DNA of 64,000 bases from positions 124,001 to 188,000 of the forward strand of contig NC_018202.1 of assembly GCF_000219625.1 (NCBI RefSeq), read 5' to 3'. The notes beneath the pieces were generated by a model. It did no database searches, had not been told where the DNA came from, and was given only the letters and a program-made list of their open reading frames with translations. The stretch is from Zymoseptoria tritici IPO323 (lineage: Eukaryota > Ascomycota > Dothideomycetes > Mycosphaerellales > Mycosphaerellaceae). The position numbers were made by a program, and so were the translations under genes. Every line of letters begins with the position of its first letter. Within the stretch, counting starts at the first letter, position 1. Shown in pieces: positions 30,262-40,870 of the stretch.

Positions 30262-30920
30262 GATAGCGGCGATGATAGCTTTCGAGGTGCGACCGGATGG
30301 TGGGGCACACCGGCGAGTCTTTGGAGCCGATGGTTGTCGGCGATGGGATCGCTGGAGGTGCTAACAATGGAGCAGTTGTCGAGGATTGTGAGGATGGAGC
30401 AGGCTCTCGTGAGCGTGCTCTCCAATCGTTCTTGGGGCACGAGCCATGGAAGCTGCAACGGCTACGTTAGCGACCGCCGGTTGAAGCAGTCAGTACCCTC
30501 TCCGTGATGCTTTGCTTTAAGCTCCTTCGGCTTCTTCACTCGCCCAGTGTGACATGGCACTGGCATTCTGAGCTCGAATGGGTCCTTTGGTGGGAGGCGA
30601 AAGTGCAATGGGGTCCTACTGAGGAGCAATTGTGTGCAAGGTCCATTAAAACAAAGCCCTCCTAGGCAGTCCCGAAGTTCCACTTACCTTAGAGCTGGTC
30701 TTAATTAGGATTAACTGACTGGTCAGAGGCCCTTCTTCCCGACAATTAACTAGCCAGCCAATACCGCGCACGAACAACATCACGTCCGATCCCTTCCCCC
30801 GTCCACCGCTAATCTCTCCACCTCGACATCTTCCGCCTCCAAACCTTCGGGTCACAGTACACACTTCACGAGCTGTGAAAGAAAGTGAGAGGTCGATGAC
30901 GCTCACGTTGGTGGAATTGG
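30262..30920. other. no confident gene
   Basis: Two plus frames look partly coding (for example MEQLSRIVRMEQALVSVLSN near 30,370-30,430) and short minus frames overlap them. All are interrupted. No repeats or RNA genes seen. Confidence 0.3.
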
Positions 30921-31556
30921 TTGAAGTGGAGGAGGGGAAGTTTTGATAGCATGGAGTTTGCTAGCGATCGGCGAGGAGGTTTGGGGTATACGACTTTCCG
31001 AAATGTCATTTTGCAATGTTGTTCCAGCAGAATGTCATTCTGGGATGACATTCTGAACCTTAGCAAAAGACCAAGAAGCGACCGGCTACGACGCACTCGA
31101 CAATCCGTCCAGCTTGGGAACATCAGATCGGCCGTCAACCACACAGGAGTCCTCATTATTTCCAGCCGCCAGTCCGATCTCATTAGCCAAGCCCGTTCTC
31201 TCTTCCCAAGCTCGTCGTATGCAGCCCCTCTCAGCAGCCATCGAGTCTCGGCAGGATGTCTTCTTTCTTGCCCTAGCCAACCCATGGTGCTGATGAAGAA
31301 CAATCGCCGTGGCTCGCATCGACGCCGCCTTTCAAGCTCATCGCGCTTTCGCTGCGCGCAAAAATGCCGATCGCTCCCGCCGCGGGCACGAATCTCCACA
31401 GATTCGTTCCTCATCACGACTAACGTCTTTGAAGAATGGAAAACTGCTCTTTGGCCTAGTCGTTCCTCCAAACACCCTACTCGGCTTCGACTTAAACATC
31501 CGAGACACCCATCGAACGTTACGAGAAGCTTGCAGGAAATGTTACCGATGAAATAA
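30921..31556 (+). CDS. hypothetical open frame, 211 codons, strand uncertain
   Basis: The plus frame (first codon TTG) overlaps an equally long minus frame (30,866-31,471) and a shorter plus frame (31,309-31,551) with IDAAFQAHRAFAARKNADRS, which has the most protein-like composition. Former coding is likely, but neither strand nor frame can be fixed by eye. The 5' part contains the TGTCATTTTGCAATG motif shared with 28.7 kb. Confidence 0.25.
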   Translation: MKWRRGSFDSMEFASDRRGGLGYTTFRNVILQCCSSRMSFWDDILNLSKRPRSDRLRRTRQSVQLGNIRSAVNHTGVLIISSRQSDLISQARSLFPSSSYAAPLSSHRVSAGCLLSCPSQPMVLMKNNRRGSHRRRLSSSSRFRCAQKCRSLPPRARISTDSFLITTNVFEEWKTALWPSRSSKHPTRLRLKHPRHPSNVTRSLQEMLPMK

Positions 31557-31925
31557 GAGCCTTGAGCTGCGCCAGCGCACGGCGACGATGGCGGCGGGGA
31601 CCCGCGTGCAGGACCATCTACAGCATGACGACATCGCTCCAGTCAAAGAAGGACAAATACCGAACAGAAAGTAACGAGAGAGACTGACGATGTCTTTACA
31701 GCGTTACACCTGAGCGCATCGGATCACACGTCTGATTTTACATCGCATTGTACGCATACTCTGAAACTCTGGAGCCTTCAAATGTCCAGCTCCGTTGTTG
31801 TTGCTGAATGGACAGCTTTCTGGTGATCAGATCCTTGGCCGCACACAGCGCCATCAGCCGGCAACTCTTTCGCGATAGCTCGCCGCGCAAATTCGAAGCA
31901 ACTCAACTTCTCGAACGATTCGCGA

Positions 31926-32363
31926 TCATGCCAGGACTTTTCCGTAGCACGAACGACAACGCCACCGGCTTTGGAGGGAGCCAAACGTCTCGGCTGGAGG
32001 CCCGATCACGGCTACGTCCACCTCCGTGCCAATCAATACCGAGTTCGACGCAAGATCTGCTGGAGGACCCGGTGCACCAGTCTCGATGGGTATCAAGGGT
32101 CGTGGGGCCACCACCACCACCACATTATCGACGGGACGTGAATGTGGGTTCGGGAGAATTGAAGCTGATGCGTAGACCGGAGAAGAGAGCGTAGAGTTGT
32201 GGGAAACATCTATACTCGACCCCTTGCGGATGGTGACAAGTTTGTCAGCCTTGACAAACTCTTTCCTGGCCAGCGATCCGAGCCGAAAGCTACCTGATTC
32301 ACTACCTCTTTCACTGATATGATTCATTATGCGGTGGTTTGCGTTATTGCTATCCACCGACAT
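31926..32363 (-). CDS. hypothetical protein, 145 codons, ATG start
   Basis: It starts at a real ATG (32,361-32,363) with MSVDSNNANHRIMNHISERG, then Ser/Asn-rich and Val/Pro-rich segments (DNVVVVVAPRPLIPIETGAP). From about 31,984 a second minus frame (to 31,778) looks coding, so the true C-terminus may be reached by an intron or frameshift. No family recognised; it reads as a disordered intracellular protein. Confidence 0.45.
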   Translation of the reverse strand: MSVDSNNANHRIMNHISERGSESGSFRLGSLARKEFVKADKLVTIRKGSSIDVSHNSTLSSPVYASASILPNPHSRPVDNVVVVVAPRPLIPIETGAPGPPADLASNSVLIGTEVDVAVIGPPAETFGSLQSRWRCRSCYGKVLA

Positions 32364-32630
32364 TCAACAGACGAAGCGGGCAATCCAACTTGCCCCTTGC
32401 ACACGTTACATCACCTTGAAGCGTCGAGGAATTCTCAACCCTCTGTCTTGGCGTTGAATTGTGAGGACACACTCGCCTCGGATTCCGTCTTCGCATCGTT
32501 ATTGGTCTGAGATATTCCGGCGACCAACCAACGGGTTCATGTCCGGGGCGTGGACGACTCGGCCAGGAACAAGAATGGGGAGACATGATGTGTGAGATTC
32601 CTGTGAAAACGATAGTGATGCCGGTGAATC

Positions 32631-33179
32631 TTAATACATGCCCGCGACCCGGCCTCTGCGACTTTGCTTCTTGGAATTAATGAAGCCAGGAGCCCTGGTG
32701 GTGTCCAAGGACTGTGCAATTTTGTCCGCCTGCTGTGGCTCTCTGGGCAGCTTCTGCATCTCCTCTAGCAGAAGCTGACAGCTGCCAGCCTCCTCGCCCA
32801 TCGCCCATCGCCCATTTGTTGGCGACGCATTGCTTTGAAGCACGCGTCCGAAGTATGTTGTGAAAAACTCCATGCCGCTGTCATGGACCAGCTTCCTGAT
32901 CTTGTCCGGCCGGAATGGCTTGCAGCACAATTCGTACCTCTGCTGCTCCGCTGCCGCTGTCGGTCGTGCTGAGTGGAGGCGAATTCGGAGGATCTCAGAA
33001 GTCGCACCAGCACCTTTGCTCCGGGTGAGCTTATGAGGAACGATGCAAAATCCCTGCAGCTTTGCGGCTTCGCAGTCCGTCGAGCATTGCCGCAGCCTAC
33101 ATGTGCCTGCTGCAAATGCTTTGCAGACGCGGGAATGCACACACATTTTGCCCCATCGATCGATATCGGTACGCTGCAT
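32631..33179 (-). CDS. hypothetical protein, 182 codons, Cys-rich N-terminus
   Basis: The start is a true ATG (33,177-33,179). Residues 12-46 hold six cysteines (MCVHSRVC, GTCRLRQCSTDCEAAKLQGFC), a spacing that could bind metal. The middle is helical (CCKPFRPDKIRKLVHDSGME), and the end is basic. No intron is needed. This is one of the few intact, well-composed frames in the right half. I do not recognise it; a zinc-binding protein is a guess. Confidence 0.5.
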   Translation of the reverse strand: MQRTDIDRWGKMCVHSRVCKAFAAGTCRLRQCSTDCEAAKLQGFCIVPHKLTRSKGAGATSEILRIRLHSARPTAAAEQQRYELCCKPFRPDKIRKLVHDSGMEFFTTYFGRVLQSNASPTNGRWAMGEEAGSCQLLLEEMQKLPREPQQADKIAQSLDTTRAPGFINSKKQSRRGRVAGMY

Positions 33180-34890
33180 CGAAGCAACACGACACCAGTG
33201 ACCTCGGATCTCGAGATTTCAGGGAGGGTTCAGGTATCACCACAACGCCCTGCGTTGTCACGCGCACTTTGTGCAGGATCTGAGGGCGTTGCGGAATCCG
33301 AGTGTCACGACACGGCGCGATGGCCAGCGGCCCACAGACTACTTCAGCGCCGCACCATCAATGATTGTAGGAGCGGGCTTCAGATCCGCCCGTGTGATCG
33401 GACGAACGAGCTTGGTAACGTTGAAAGTAAGGAATGATCTTGGATGTCGGCGTACTCATCTCGCACGAGATTCGAGGCATACTGGCGATTCTCGCTGGCG
33501 ACGGAGGTGATAACAATCGTGTGTGATTGACGCCGATGTCCGGAGATCCATGCTTGCTAGGAAGCAGATCGAAGTTGGGTCAAACCGGCATGTTGTGTTT
33601 GGGATGTAGCCACGCTTCCCATTCAACATGGACCGCAGTGGACAAGAAGTTGCGGTAGAGCAAGTCGTGAGGTGACACACCGCCACAAGCTGACGAGTGA
33701 GAGTCGGGCAGGGCAGGTGTCTGAGGACAGGACACGGAGCCATATGCCGTGACTCCGCCGTGTAACGCTCGAGGCTGATGTAGTCAACGTCAGAAGGACG
33801 AAGACGAAGTGAATCAGCACTTACTCCCATGCCCGCTCATCTTCACCCGTGATCCCACTATCCTCCTCCTCATATCCCTTTATATTACACTCCTCCCATC
33901 CTCTCACACTCTCGTCCTCCCTCGCCTCTCGACTGCTTGTAACCTCCACCTCCGACTATCGTCTCGACTCTTCACTCTGTCCTCTTCCTCGCGCCTTTCC
34001 GGCTGATTCGTCTGTAGAGACGAACAACCTCTATCCGTTTCCTCTCAGCAGATGAGTTCGCCGTTTCCACCACGGGCTTGTGGAACAGGTCTCGATCGAG
34101 GCGCTTGTGTATCCCTTTAAAGATCATGCCCAGTGCCGGCTGGATCCTGGATAGCACGGCCGTGGACATCAATGATGGCAAGAAGGAAGCGGTGGAGGTG
34201 TATCCGTGAGGGTATTCCAGATTCAATCTTGCCGCGATGTTTGCTGGGCGCCCGCCGCCCGGAGCTGCTCGTCCAGCACGACATATTGATCACTTTGGAG
34301 TCGCTGGCGGTCGGTGGTGAGAGAATTGAGGCCGGCGGAGCTTCTCGCAAGCCTTGACTCAGGCAGGTGCTTAGAACTAGTCATTGCGGAATTTCCACCA
34401 CCTGCACGATCCAACGAAGATTCATGTCGACCGCCATAAAGATGTGCAATCTGCACGCGAGCAATGCTTGAAGGAGCCGACCCGAATATCGATGACACGA
34501 TCAAATCGATGCCGGAGAGTACAGGTAAGCGGTCTGGAAGTCTTTTACTTTGCTTTCATGGCGGTTTGCAAGTGGGACTCTGAAGTTTTGTGTGGATGAC
34601 CGATGGAGTTTAGGATGTATGTAAGAAGGATAGAGGCCGCGGGATCTAACGAAAGTCAGCTAGGACTGCGTCCTTTGGCAAATCGTTCTCGGCATAGACA
34701 GGCATTCCTTCATACCGATGATCGACTCGAACGGACCGCTTCTCGCGCATCCATTCGCCATCTACTTCCGCTGTGAAATGAGGCAGTGCCGGACCAGGAC
34801 AATTCCGGATGCGATCCGACTAGTATCACCGAACAGCGAAATGTATTACTCAAGGCTTGTGTGCGCGTGGTTGATGCCCCCGGAGTCGAA
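33180..34890. other. fragments only, no confident gene
   Basis: A plus fragment at 33,271-33,510 (TDYFSAAPSMIVGAGFRSAR) ends near a GTAAGG donor at about 33,427. The stretch 33,840-34,000 is pyrimidine-rich. Plus fragments near 34,130-34,210 (MPSAGWILDSTAVDINDGKK) and 34,650-34,880 look coding but have stops. Nothing can be assembled. Confidence 0.3.
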
Positions 34891-34894
34891 ATGA

Positions 34895-35550
34895 CCACCT
34901 TGCAGACCAGCTGGACAATTCTTTCTCCGAGTTATTGAATCTCCGGACTCGGATAGATGCTACTACCTAGCAGCATTGTGACTAAGAGAAGGCGACGGCA
35001 ATTGCTATTCAACATCGTTGTGTTGAAGAGGCACTTGCGAACTTAACATACTCTGACTCTAATTAGAATCGCGACGAACAACAATACCTCGAGGAGGAAC
35101 TCTACCGAGCACAATCCACTATCCGCTGCTAAGCGGCCAATCTCTCCACGCTCTATGTCGACAAAGACGAATGGTCGGATGCCATTCGTCGACTTCCAAT
35201 GAGAATGGTCACAAGCTGAATCTCACCTCGCCCTTATCGCCTATCGCCTATAATAGCACGGTAACGCCAAGCCCACACGCGAAGAAGACGGCGCAGCTGG
35301 AGGATAAGTTGTTGAAGTTCTTAGCAAGCGGTACCAAGCCATCGGCTACGCCATCATCAACGACCCTTACTGAGATGATGAACACAGCGACATTGAACCA
35401 CAGCTTCGGGACAGCAAGCTCTACCAGCCAATCCTTGCCAATTTCAATCAAGCTGACGCCAAGAACGGCTGTCCTACTGTTGTTTGCTGGAATATGGTGC
35501 TCCTGCTGCGGCGATCCGTGCCTGAACGAAGGAGAATGGTGCTTCGAAGG
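34895..35550 (+). pseudogene. coiled-coil gene remnant with Gln-to-stop changes
   Basis: One frame reads QLDNSFSELLNLRTRIDATT, TAG, QHCD, TAA, EKATAIAIQHRCVEEALANL. After another TAG it reads RDEQQYLEEELYRAQSTIRC, and after a TAA, AANLSTLYVDKDEW. From about 35,205 another frame continues as SQAESHLALIAYRL, TAA TAG, HGNAKPTREE. Nearly every stop precedes or replaces a Gln-like position, giving heptad-like helices if read through. It may be the 5' part of the spliced gene at 35,556-36,429. Unknown family. Confidence 0.45.
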
Positions 35551-35555
35551 AGTCT

Positions 35556-36429
35556 TTGCCTCTACCAGAGCAACTTTGCGACCTTGTTCGGATTTTGAGT
35601 GTTGAAGCGCATCTTGAGCTTCGTCTACAACCATATCTCGAATCCAAAGCTGCCCTGTTGTTGGGCATTCTCTCCTTCACAGACATCACTGTTGCCCTCA
35701 CGGTCTCCATGCTGGCGCGGCAGGGCGTCTGTGACACCAAACACGAGTGAGTGTGGAATAAGACTTGTTCAAGCTGAGGAGGGATCACTAATGTTGTTAC
35801 ATAGAACAATCTCGACCACTCAATCACCCTACTTGTCCCTGCCCTATATACCGGAAGCCCTCGGGGCAAAGTCCAACATGGAGAAGTCCGACGGAGTGCA
35901 CAGCGAAGCCAGCAAGTCGGACGATATTGCTGTGTCACCCGCGGAGGCCTATGTCAATAGCAAATCCACCTCTATTGCTACGTACGTCGCCAACAACGAT
36001 GCTTGTCTCGAGCGCACCAAGGCCAAGCTCGGCTCCCTGACCAACAAGACTTCACAGTGTACCACTGACGACGATAGTCGCGCTGTTGGGAAGAAGTCCA
36101 TTGTAGCCACCATCGTCCACCACTACGACAATAAATTTCGGGACATGGCCGATACAGCACATGGACAGCAGAAGTACTTGCGCAAGCACTCCAAAGCGGT
36201 CAGCGACAACTGCATAGCCTTCGACGAGCACACCACCCGTCTGGAGAAATGCCCACGATTCCGTCTTATATCTTATCTTCACCCCTTCTTACCATGCGGA
36301 AAGGATAAGCCAAATGTGCATCCATGGCGGAGTCACGAACCCGAAGATCGCGAATGTCAACGACCACGGCGGTACATGAACCTTGATACGCTGATACCCT
36401 CAAGCCGGTCTTCCTTGTCCTTTCTATGA
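35556..36429 (+). CDS. spliced gene, 271 codons: membrane helix plus Lys/Asp-rich domain
   Basis: Exon 1 (35,556-35,746) reads PEQLCDLVRILSVEAHLELR and a possible membrane segment AALLLGILSFTDITVALTVS. The intron 35,747-35,804 (58 nt) has a canonical GTGAGT donor, a CACTAAT branch and an ACATAG acceptor, and joins the frames as GA|A. Exon 2 reads NMEKSDGVHSEASKSDDIAV, KSIVATIVHHYDNKFRDMAD and on to a stop at 36,429. Total 816 nt, exactly 272 codons. The first codon is TTG, so a 5' exon is missing or broken. Function unknown. Confidence 0.55.
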
Positions 36430-36641
36430 AGCTACTTTGAAGTTCTTCCGATCATCCAGCTCTTCACGCAACCCTTTATACAACGCCCGACTTGCCGACA
36501 CCCGGAAGCTGGATCCTCTCAAACCCAGCAAAACCTGCTTGTATGGGTGCGTGCAGATGATGCTGTTGGACTTGCTAGCTAGACACCGCCAATCACAAAC
36601 GCCAAATGACTGCTACGAGCAATTGACCAGACCATAGTAGC

Positions 36642-36947
36642 TTGGACCATTCCACTACCGTGCTCCGGACGGTTTCGACCAGAGATCTGTGTTGTCCGAA
36701 TGATGTTGCGATGAAAACCAGGGGCCAGTGGCGGCGTGCAGGGATCATTGCAGGGATTATTGCCGGAAGTGTTGGTCCGTGCACAAATTCCCCGCATTTC
36801 CCCGGCTCCGACCAAATCGCAGTGCACGGCCGAGGGAGGCCCACAACCGGAAGACAATCGGATGGTTATCCATTGACGATTTGTACATATGAGCTCCAGT
36901 TGGACTTGATCCAGAGGAGGTGGTCTGGCTTCTCTCCTCAAAGATAG
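36642..36947 (+). CDS. hypothetical open frame, 101 codons
   Basis: It has a Gly/Ile-rich hydrophobic stretch (AGIIAGIIAGSVGP) that could be a short membrane segment. An adjacent frame at 36,437-36,637 also looks coding. The 120-codon minus frame here is probably a shadow, but this is not certain. Confidence 0.25.
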   Translation: MDHSTTVLRTVSTRDLCCPNDVAMKTRGQWRRAGIIAGIIAGSVGPCTNSPHFPGSDQIAVHGRGRPTTGRQSDGYPLTICTYELQLDLIQRRWSGFSPQR

Positions 36948-36949
36948 CT

Positions 36950-37920
36950 TTCAAGCAGCTGCGACCTCAAGCTCCCACAAGACAAGTCGAGTCCAGAGTT
37001 TCTTGAAACCGCCGCACCTCTCAACTATCCTCGCTCCAACACTTAGACGACCGGATCCGTTACTAACGCCAATGACAGTGCCACATACTCAGTACTACTG
37101 GAGAAGGTGATTGGCTGAGCCGGCGGTGCCATCGGGTCAGAGGGAAAGCTGGACTTGGTGGTTCGGGCTCGGCGGACCAGGTGCTATTGGGCACGCTTCG
37201 TGGCAGAATCTACGCCACATCGCCTCCTGAATTCCGGTCGAGTTCATGATGTCGAAGTCGTACTTGGAAGAGTTGTCGTATTCTTGCTCGAACGTGATTA
37301 AGAAGGTGGTCGGTAGCGATCGGTCCATAGATTGAGGAGCGGCAACTGCACATAATCGCCGACTTGTCGAGGCCGAGCCTGAGAACTCGGTCGGGATGTG
37401 ACTGCCATCGAAACGCCGCGATTGCATTGGCGTCGCTCGACAGTCCGCATGTGTTGATCATCATGTGTATCGGAGTCTCGGGCATCCTTCGCAGTTTGAG
37501 CTGAAGGAGCAGTTGCGGCGAAGAATAAGATGTTTGAATATACTCGTAGACGAGCCGCCTACGAAGTCCTGCAGGTTCGATGCGTCTCCGTCAATCGGGT
37601 AGATGGATGTCATCCATTTGACAAGGCATTTCATGTACGCGTCAAATGCCGGCAGATGCTCCAAGTAGCGGACGGTGTGATTCTTATGATGACGAAGATG
37701 GATGAGGAGCGTGAACGAATTGAAGGAACACCCGGCTTGATGACATCGAGCACTTGAAGCTCAGCTATGTGAAAGCGTGGTATATCGTACAGTGTTGCTT
37801 ATCATGCTCTCGATCCCGTCGTATTTCATGGAGAACGACTTGCATCTGTTCCTCTCGCCTTGAAAACTGTGAAGGTATTCTTCATCATTCGACCTTGACT
37901 GTTGTGCACATGTAGGTCTC
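36950..37920. other. no confident gene
   Basis: Short open frames on both strands; the best are 37,137-37,427 and 37,210-37,485 on the minus strand (GLSSDANAIAAFRWQSHPDR). No splice sites, repeats or motifs that I can support. Confidence 0.3.
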
Positions 37921-37998
37921 CTTGAACTTCAGAGCTCTCCTCCTTTGTCCTTGGTGTTCCTTGAACTTCAGAGCTCTCCTCCTTTGTCCTTGCTGTCC
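37921..37998. repeat. 39-bp tandem duplication over a stop codon
   Basis: CTTGAACTTCAGAGCTCTCC... is repeated at 37,921 and 37,960 with 33 or more identical bases per copy. It duplicates the last codons and stop (KDKGGEL, stop) of the minus-strand gene to its right; 39 is a multiple of three. Confidence 0.95.
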
Positions 37999-38430
37999 CG
38001 ATCGCGCAGCAGCTCCCGCAGCTCTGCCTTAACAGCTGAACCCACGTCTGGGCGCATAAGAGCCTCGACCGGTTCGAAGGTATGCTTCCAGGTGACGGTG
38101 CGGAGACCCTGCTTGTCCTTCTTCTTCACGACCCGATCCACCTGCTTCTTGTACTTCAGATACTCTTGGTTGCTAATCGTGGAGGACTCCTAGTCGACTC
38201 TGACGCGCGATCCGTGGAGGCTGACTAGACGGCGGACTTGGAACGTGTCTCCGGAGGGAGTGTCCGTGGATGGGTGTTCGAGGTCAGACTTGGAGGTGCG
38301 CGCGCCGCTGCTCGAGTGTTCGTGTTGGTCGTCATGGCTGGTGCTGCTCGGGCTGCTGCTGTAGACGTTGGTTAGGGGTTCAACCTCGGTGCGCGGGTGG
38401 AGGCATCACATACGGAAGGTTCTTAGCCAT
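37968..38430 (-). pseudogene. two-exon gene, about 135 codons, with one internal TAG
   Basis: Exon 1 is only 17 nt (38,430-38,414: MAKNLP). The 55-nt intron (38,413-38,359) has a perfect GTATGT donor, a CCCTAACC branch and a TCTACAG acceptor. Exon 2 continues in phase with SSPSSTSHDDQHEHSSSGAR, then FQVRRLVSLHGSRVRVD, a TAG (38,192-38,190), and SNQEYLKYKKQVDRVVKKKD down to KGGEL at 37,971. A disordered Ser-rich start is followed by a basic helical end. The single stop is the only lesion, so a nearby intact copy would be informative. Family unknown. Confidence 0.6.
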
Positions 38431-38452
38431 GATGTGGTGAGTTAGTTGTGGT

Positions 38453-38983
38453 GTGATGCTGTGTCGTGTGGTGCGGCGTGGTCAATGTCGTAGGCGAGGA
38501 CAGATTGGAAGACAGCTAGAGACGAACTCTCGGTCCAGCCCGCAGAGCCGCATCAGTCTTGGCGTGAACTTGTCGATGAATCAAGCTTCAATTCCTGAAT
38601 GGACTTATCAAAGTGAAGAGCTTCCGAGAGCATTCGAAATCCTGCCGAGGAGCCAACCACTGAGGTACCTGGATCTGAGTGATGAGGGACGGGATTTTGC
38701 TGCAGTGATCTTTCCGAAGACGACCCTTGGAGCCAACGAACCCTCGATACTCCCGTCCAGTTCCACTGCGCAAGCACATGGCAAACCCATCGAGGCGCTC
38801 CGATCTCCCGTCATCGACGATCGCGCCCTCCTCATAACGTACTCATCATCTTCGCCTCGCACCCACCACTGGAGCGCTTCTGTGAAGCAGAGCCAAGGTC
38901 GGATTGGCAAGATTGAGGGTCTTGGGATCGAGAACATGGAGGGTGGGCTGAGGAAGATGCAAGTGAAAAATACGATGAAATAG
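38453..38983 (+). CDS. hypothetical open frame, 176 codons
   Basis: After an Arg-rich first 40 residues the frame reads ASIPEWTYQSEELPRAFEIL and RYLDLSDEGRDFAAVIFPKT, which look like genuine protein. The apparent start (GTG) is only 23 bases from the divergent ATG at 38,430, so the first part is probably not translated and a start or 3' splice site near 38,570 (MNQAS) is more likely. Unknown function. Confidence 0.4.
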   Translation: MMLCRVVRRGQCRRRGQIGRQLETNSRSSPQSRISLGVNLSMNQASIPEWTYQSEELPRAFEILPRSQPLRYLDLSDEGRDFAAVIFPKTTLGANEPSILPSSSTAQAHGKPIEALRSPVIDDRALLITYSSSSPRTHHWSASVKQSQGRIGKIEGLGIENMEGGLRKMQVKNTMK

Positions 38984-39139
38984 AATACCGACATACAGAG
39001 AGAGTGACCACTTCACCCCACATCAACAAACGGATCATCCTCCATTTCGTCGACAACCAGCAACTGCAGATCTCACTGAAGTAACGGCTCGAGTACCGAC
39101 AGGGTATCGCACATCATATTTCCGGCAGCGCTTGATAAT

Positions 39140-39588
39140 GCGGAACCCCATCGTTGGAACAGTGTGCTAGCGGTGTCAAACCGGTATGACTGTCGTCAAA
39201 GATCTCCGACTCTGTCGTCCAACTCTACCTTGTTCGTCCATCAGCCCGTTGCGGCCTTCTGCACGGAGATGAGGCTTTGCATGTGCACAAAACTGTCATC
39301 GCGGACGACCTCGAAGTTCCAGCATGCTTTTATGATTTTTTTCACAGGGTAATATCGCGCGCCTCCAACGATCTTACCGCTTGTTGTCTGCAGATCGCAA
39401 GCTCAACATCACATATCAAGCCATTCGATGATCCTCCTTGCAGAACATCGTCTCGAGGTTTCTCCAGATATTCAGCCTTCTTCTCTCAAGAGTGCAACTT
39501 CCTAGACTCATGCTTCGCGCCTTGCAAAGGAGCCGGAGGATATACTGACTCCGTGGCTCACGGGCACGTGACACGAGAGCGTACATGA
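39140..39588 (+). pseudogene. hypothetical gene remnant with one internal TGA
   Basis: Frame 1 reads SLEQCASGVKPV, TGA, LSSKISDSVVQLYLVRPSAR, then CGLLHGDEALHVHKTVIADD and on to a Cys-containing end and a stop at 39,588. The helical, His/Asp-containing middle looks like former protein. No start codon in frame before a stop. The Leu/Gly/His pattern faintly recalls ankyrin repeats, but I would not call it. Confidence 0.4.
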
Positions 39589-39589
39589 C

Positions 39590-40510
39590 ACGAGAGCAGA
39601 CTTAGCAAGCTAGTATCCGAGATGCAGTGCTTCGATGCCACTCCACTGATTTGAAAGCTCGGAACATCACTACCGGGAAACTGGCATCAGATGCAGCAAG
39701 TGATGCATGTTCGATTGATGTACCATTTCGCAACCAGCTGTATCGAAAGGTAATTCTCTCCGCCGCCGCAACCACGCCAGTGAGTACTACTCTATGACTA
39801 CAATGCTTTGGCCCTGTCATCTCTACCTGTTCTCTCCGCTATCCCAACGAACCAAGACGGCGGTTCAGACTCATATTGGTCTGCAGCTCCAACTTGGCGT
39901 CCATGCCCGACGGCAGATGCGTAAACCGAGCAGATCTATATTCCTTTGAGTCTCCACTCGGGCGCCCGTGGTGACGAGAAGTGCACACGCCGAGCACAGG
40001 TGGCAGCAGCAAGACCCTTCCCATGCCACGACCTACGGCACACCTTGGCGTTGGTTCCGGTAGAAGGTGTCGGTATCCAACCGCCCCCGGAAACCCCGTC
40101 CTAAGAATCACCTATGCACTTCGGCGGCTCTGGCTCGGAGGTTTCATAAGAATTGTCGCTGTTCTACGATTGATCCTGCGCCTTGCAGTGGTGAAATGTT
40201 GTTTCTCGTCACAGCGGTGGCGGATCAGGCCAGAATCATGCTTTGCGGAAATTTCCACCTGCAGGCTACCGGCATGTGAGTCATGCTGTGGTTTAGTGTG
40301 CACAAACGACGGATGCGATGGGCAGCGAGATTGCTGTAATGCTTCTGCTTCTTTTCGCTCCGCCTTCACCGTTGATCGATTACTTCCTGCTTGCTTTCGA
40401 ACCACATTACTGCGGAAAATACTTACCGCCCCAGAAACGATAACAAGTAGGCTGAGTAGCTGCCAGAAGATGCTACACGGCATAGCTAACAGATGTGCAG
40501 CCTCGTCATA
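39590..40510. other. no confident gene
   Basis: A 176-codon plus frame (39,981-40,511) and a 123-codon minus frame starting MPCSIFWQLLSLLVIVSGAV (40,112-40,483) overlap. The latter looks like a signal or membrane anchor, but this may be chance. The segment just before 40,511 ends in GCTAACAGATGTGCAG, a good acceptor for the next gene. Confidence 0.3.
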
Positions 40511-40870
40511 ATGGACGCTGCAAACACCACCTCAGTGCTTTCGCTCTTCGCTGCCGGTGCCGGGCAGCAAGCCGTGGATCTTGTTGGTCACGTCTCTTTG
40601 GCTCCCGTCAACTATACTCACACGCTGGCTACGACCAAAATCGCCGCCGCCGAGAAAGCCGGCAACGACTAGCAAGCCCTCTAGAAGGCCATCAATAACC
40701 TTACAGCCTACGCCTTCGCCTATCGCGAATACCCTAATGCGCTGCAGCTGAACTTGATCGCTGCGATCCAGTGCGCTTACGAGCCCTGGGTGGCGATAAT
40801 CGACGATCGGGTGGTCTTTGCTTTTATGCTGGTTCTTACGGGCATTATGCTCCTCGTTATCTTGTTCTAA
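40511..40870 (+). pseudogene. tail-anchored small protein with two TAGs twelve bases apart
   Basis: An ATG at 40,511 starts MDAANTTSVLSLFAAGAGQQ. The frame is open for 120 codons to TAA at 40,868, except for TAG at 40,670 and 40,682. In context (D, TAG, QAL, TAG, KAINN) both are one C-to-T step from CAG (Gln). The C-terminus is a strong membrane helix, VVFAFMLVLTGIMLLVILF, ending the protein, as in tail-anchored proteins. A CTAAC-AG acceptor directly upstream suggests an earlier exon. Function unknown. Confidence 0.55.

Noticed and set aside
39277..39588. Ankyrin repeat protein
   Set aside because: A faint LLHGDEALHVHKTV pattern only; the TPLH...A..G core and 33-residue periodicity are absent.
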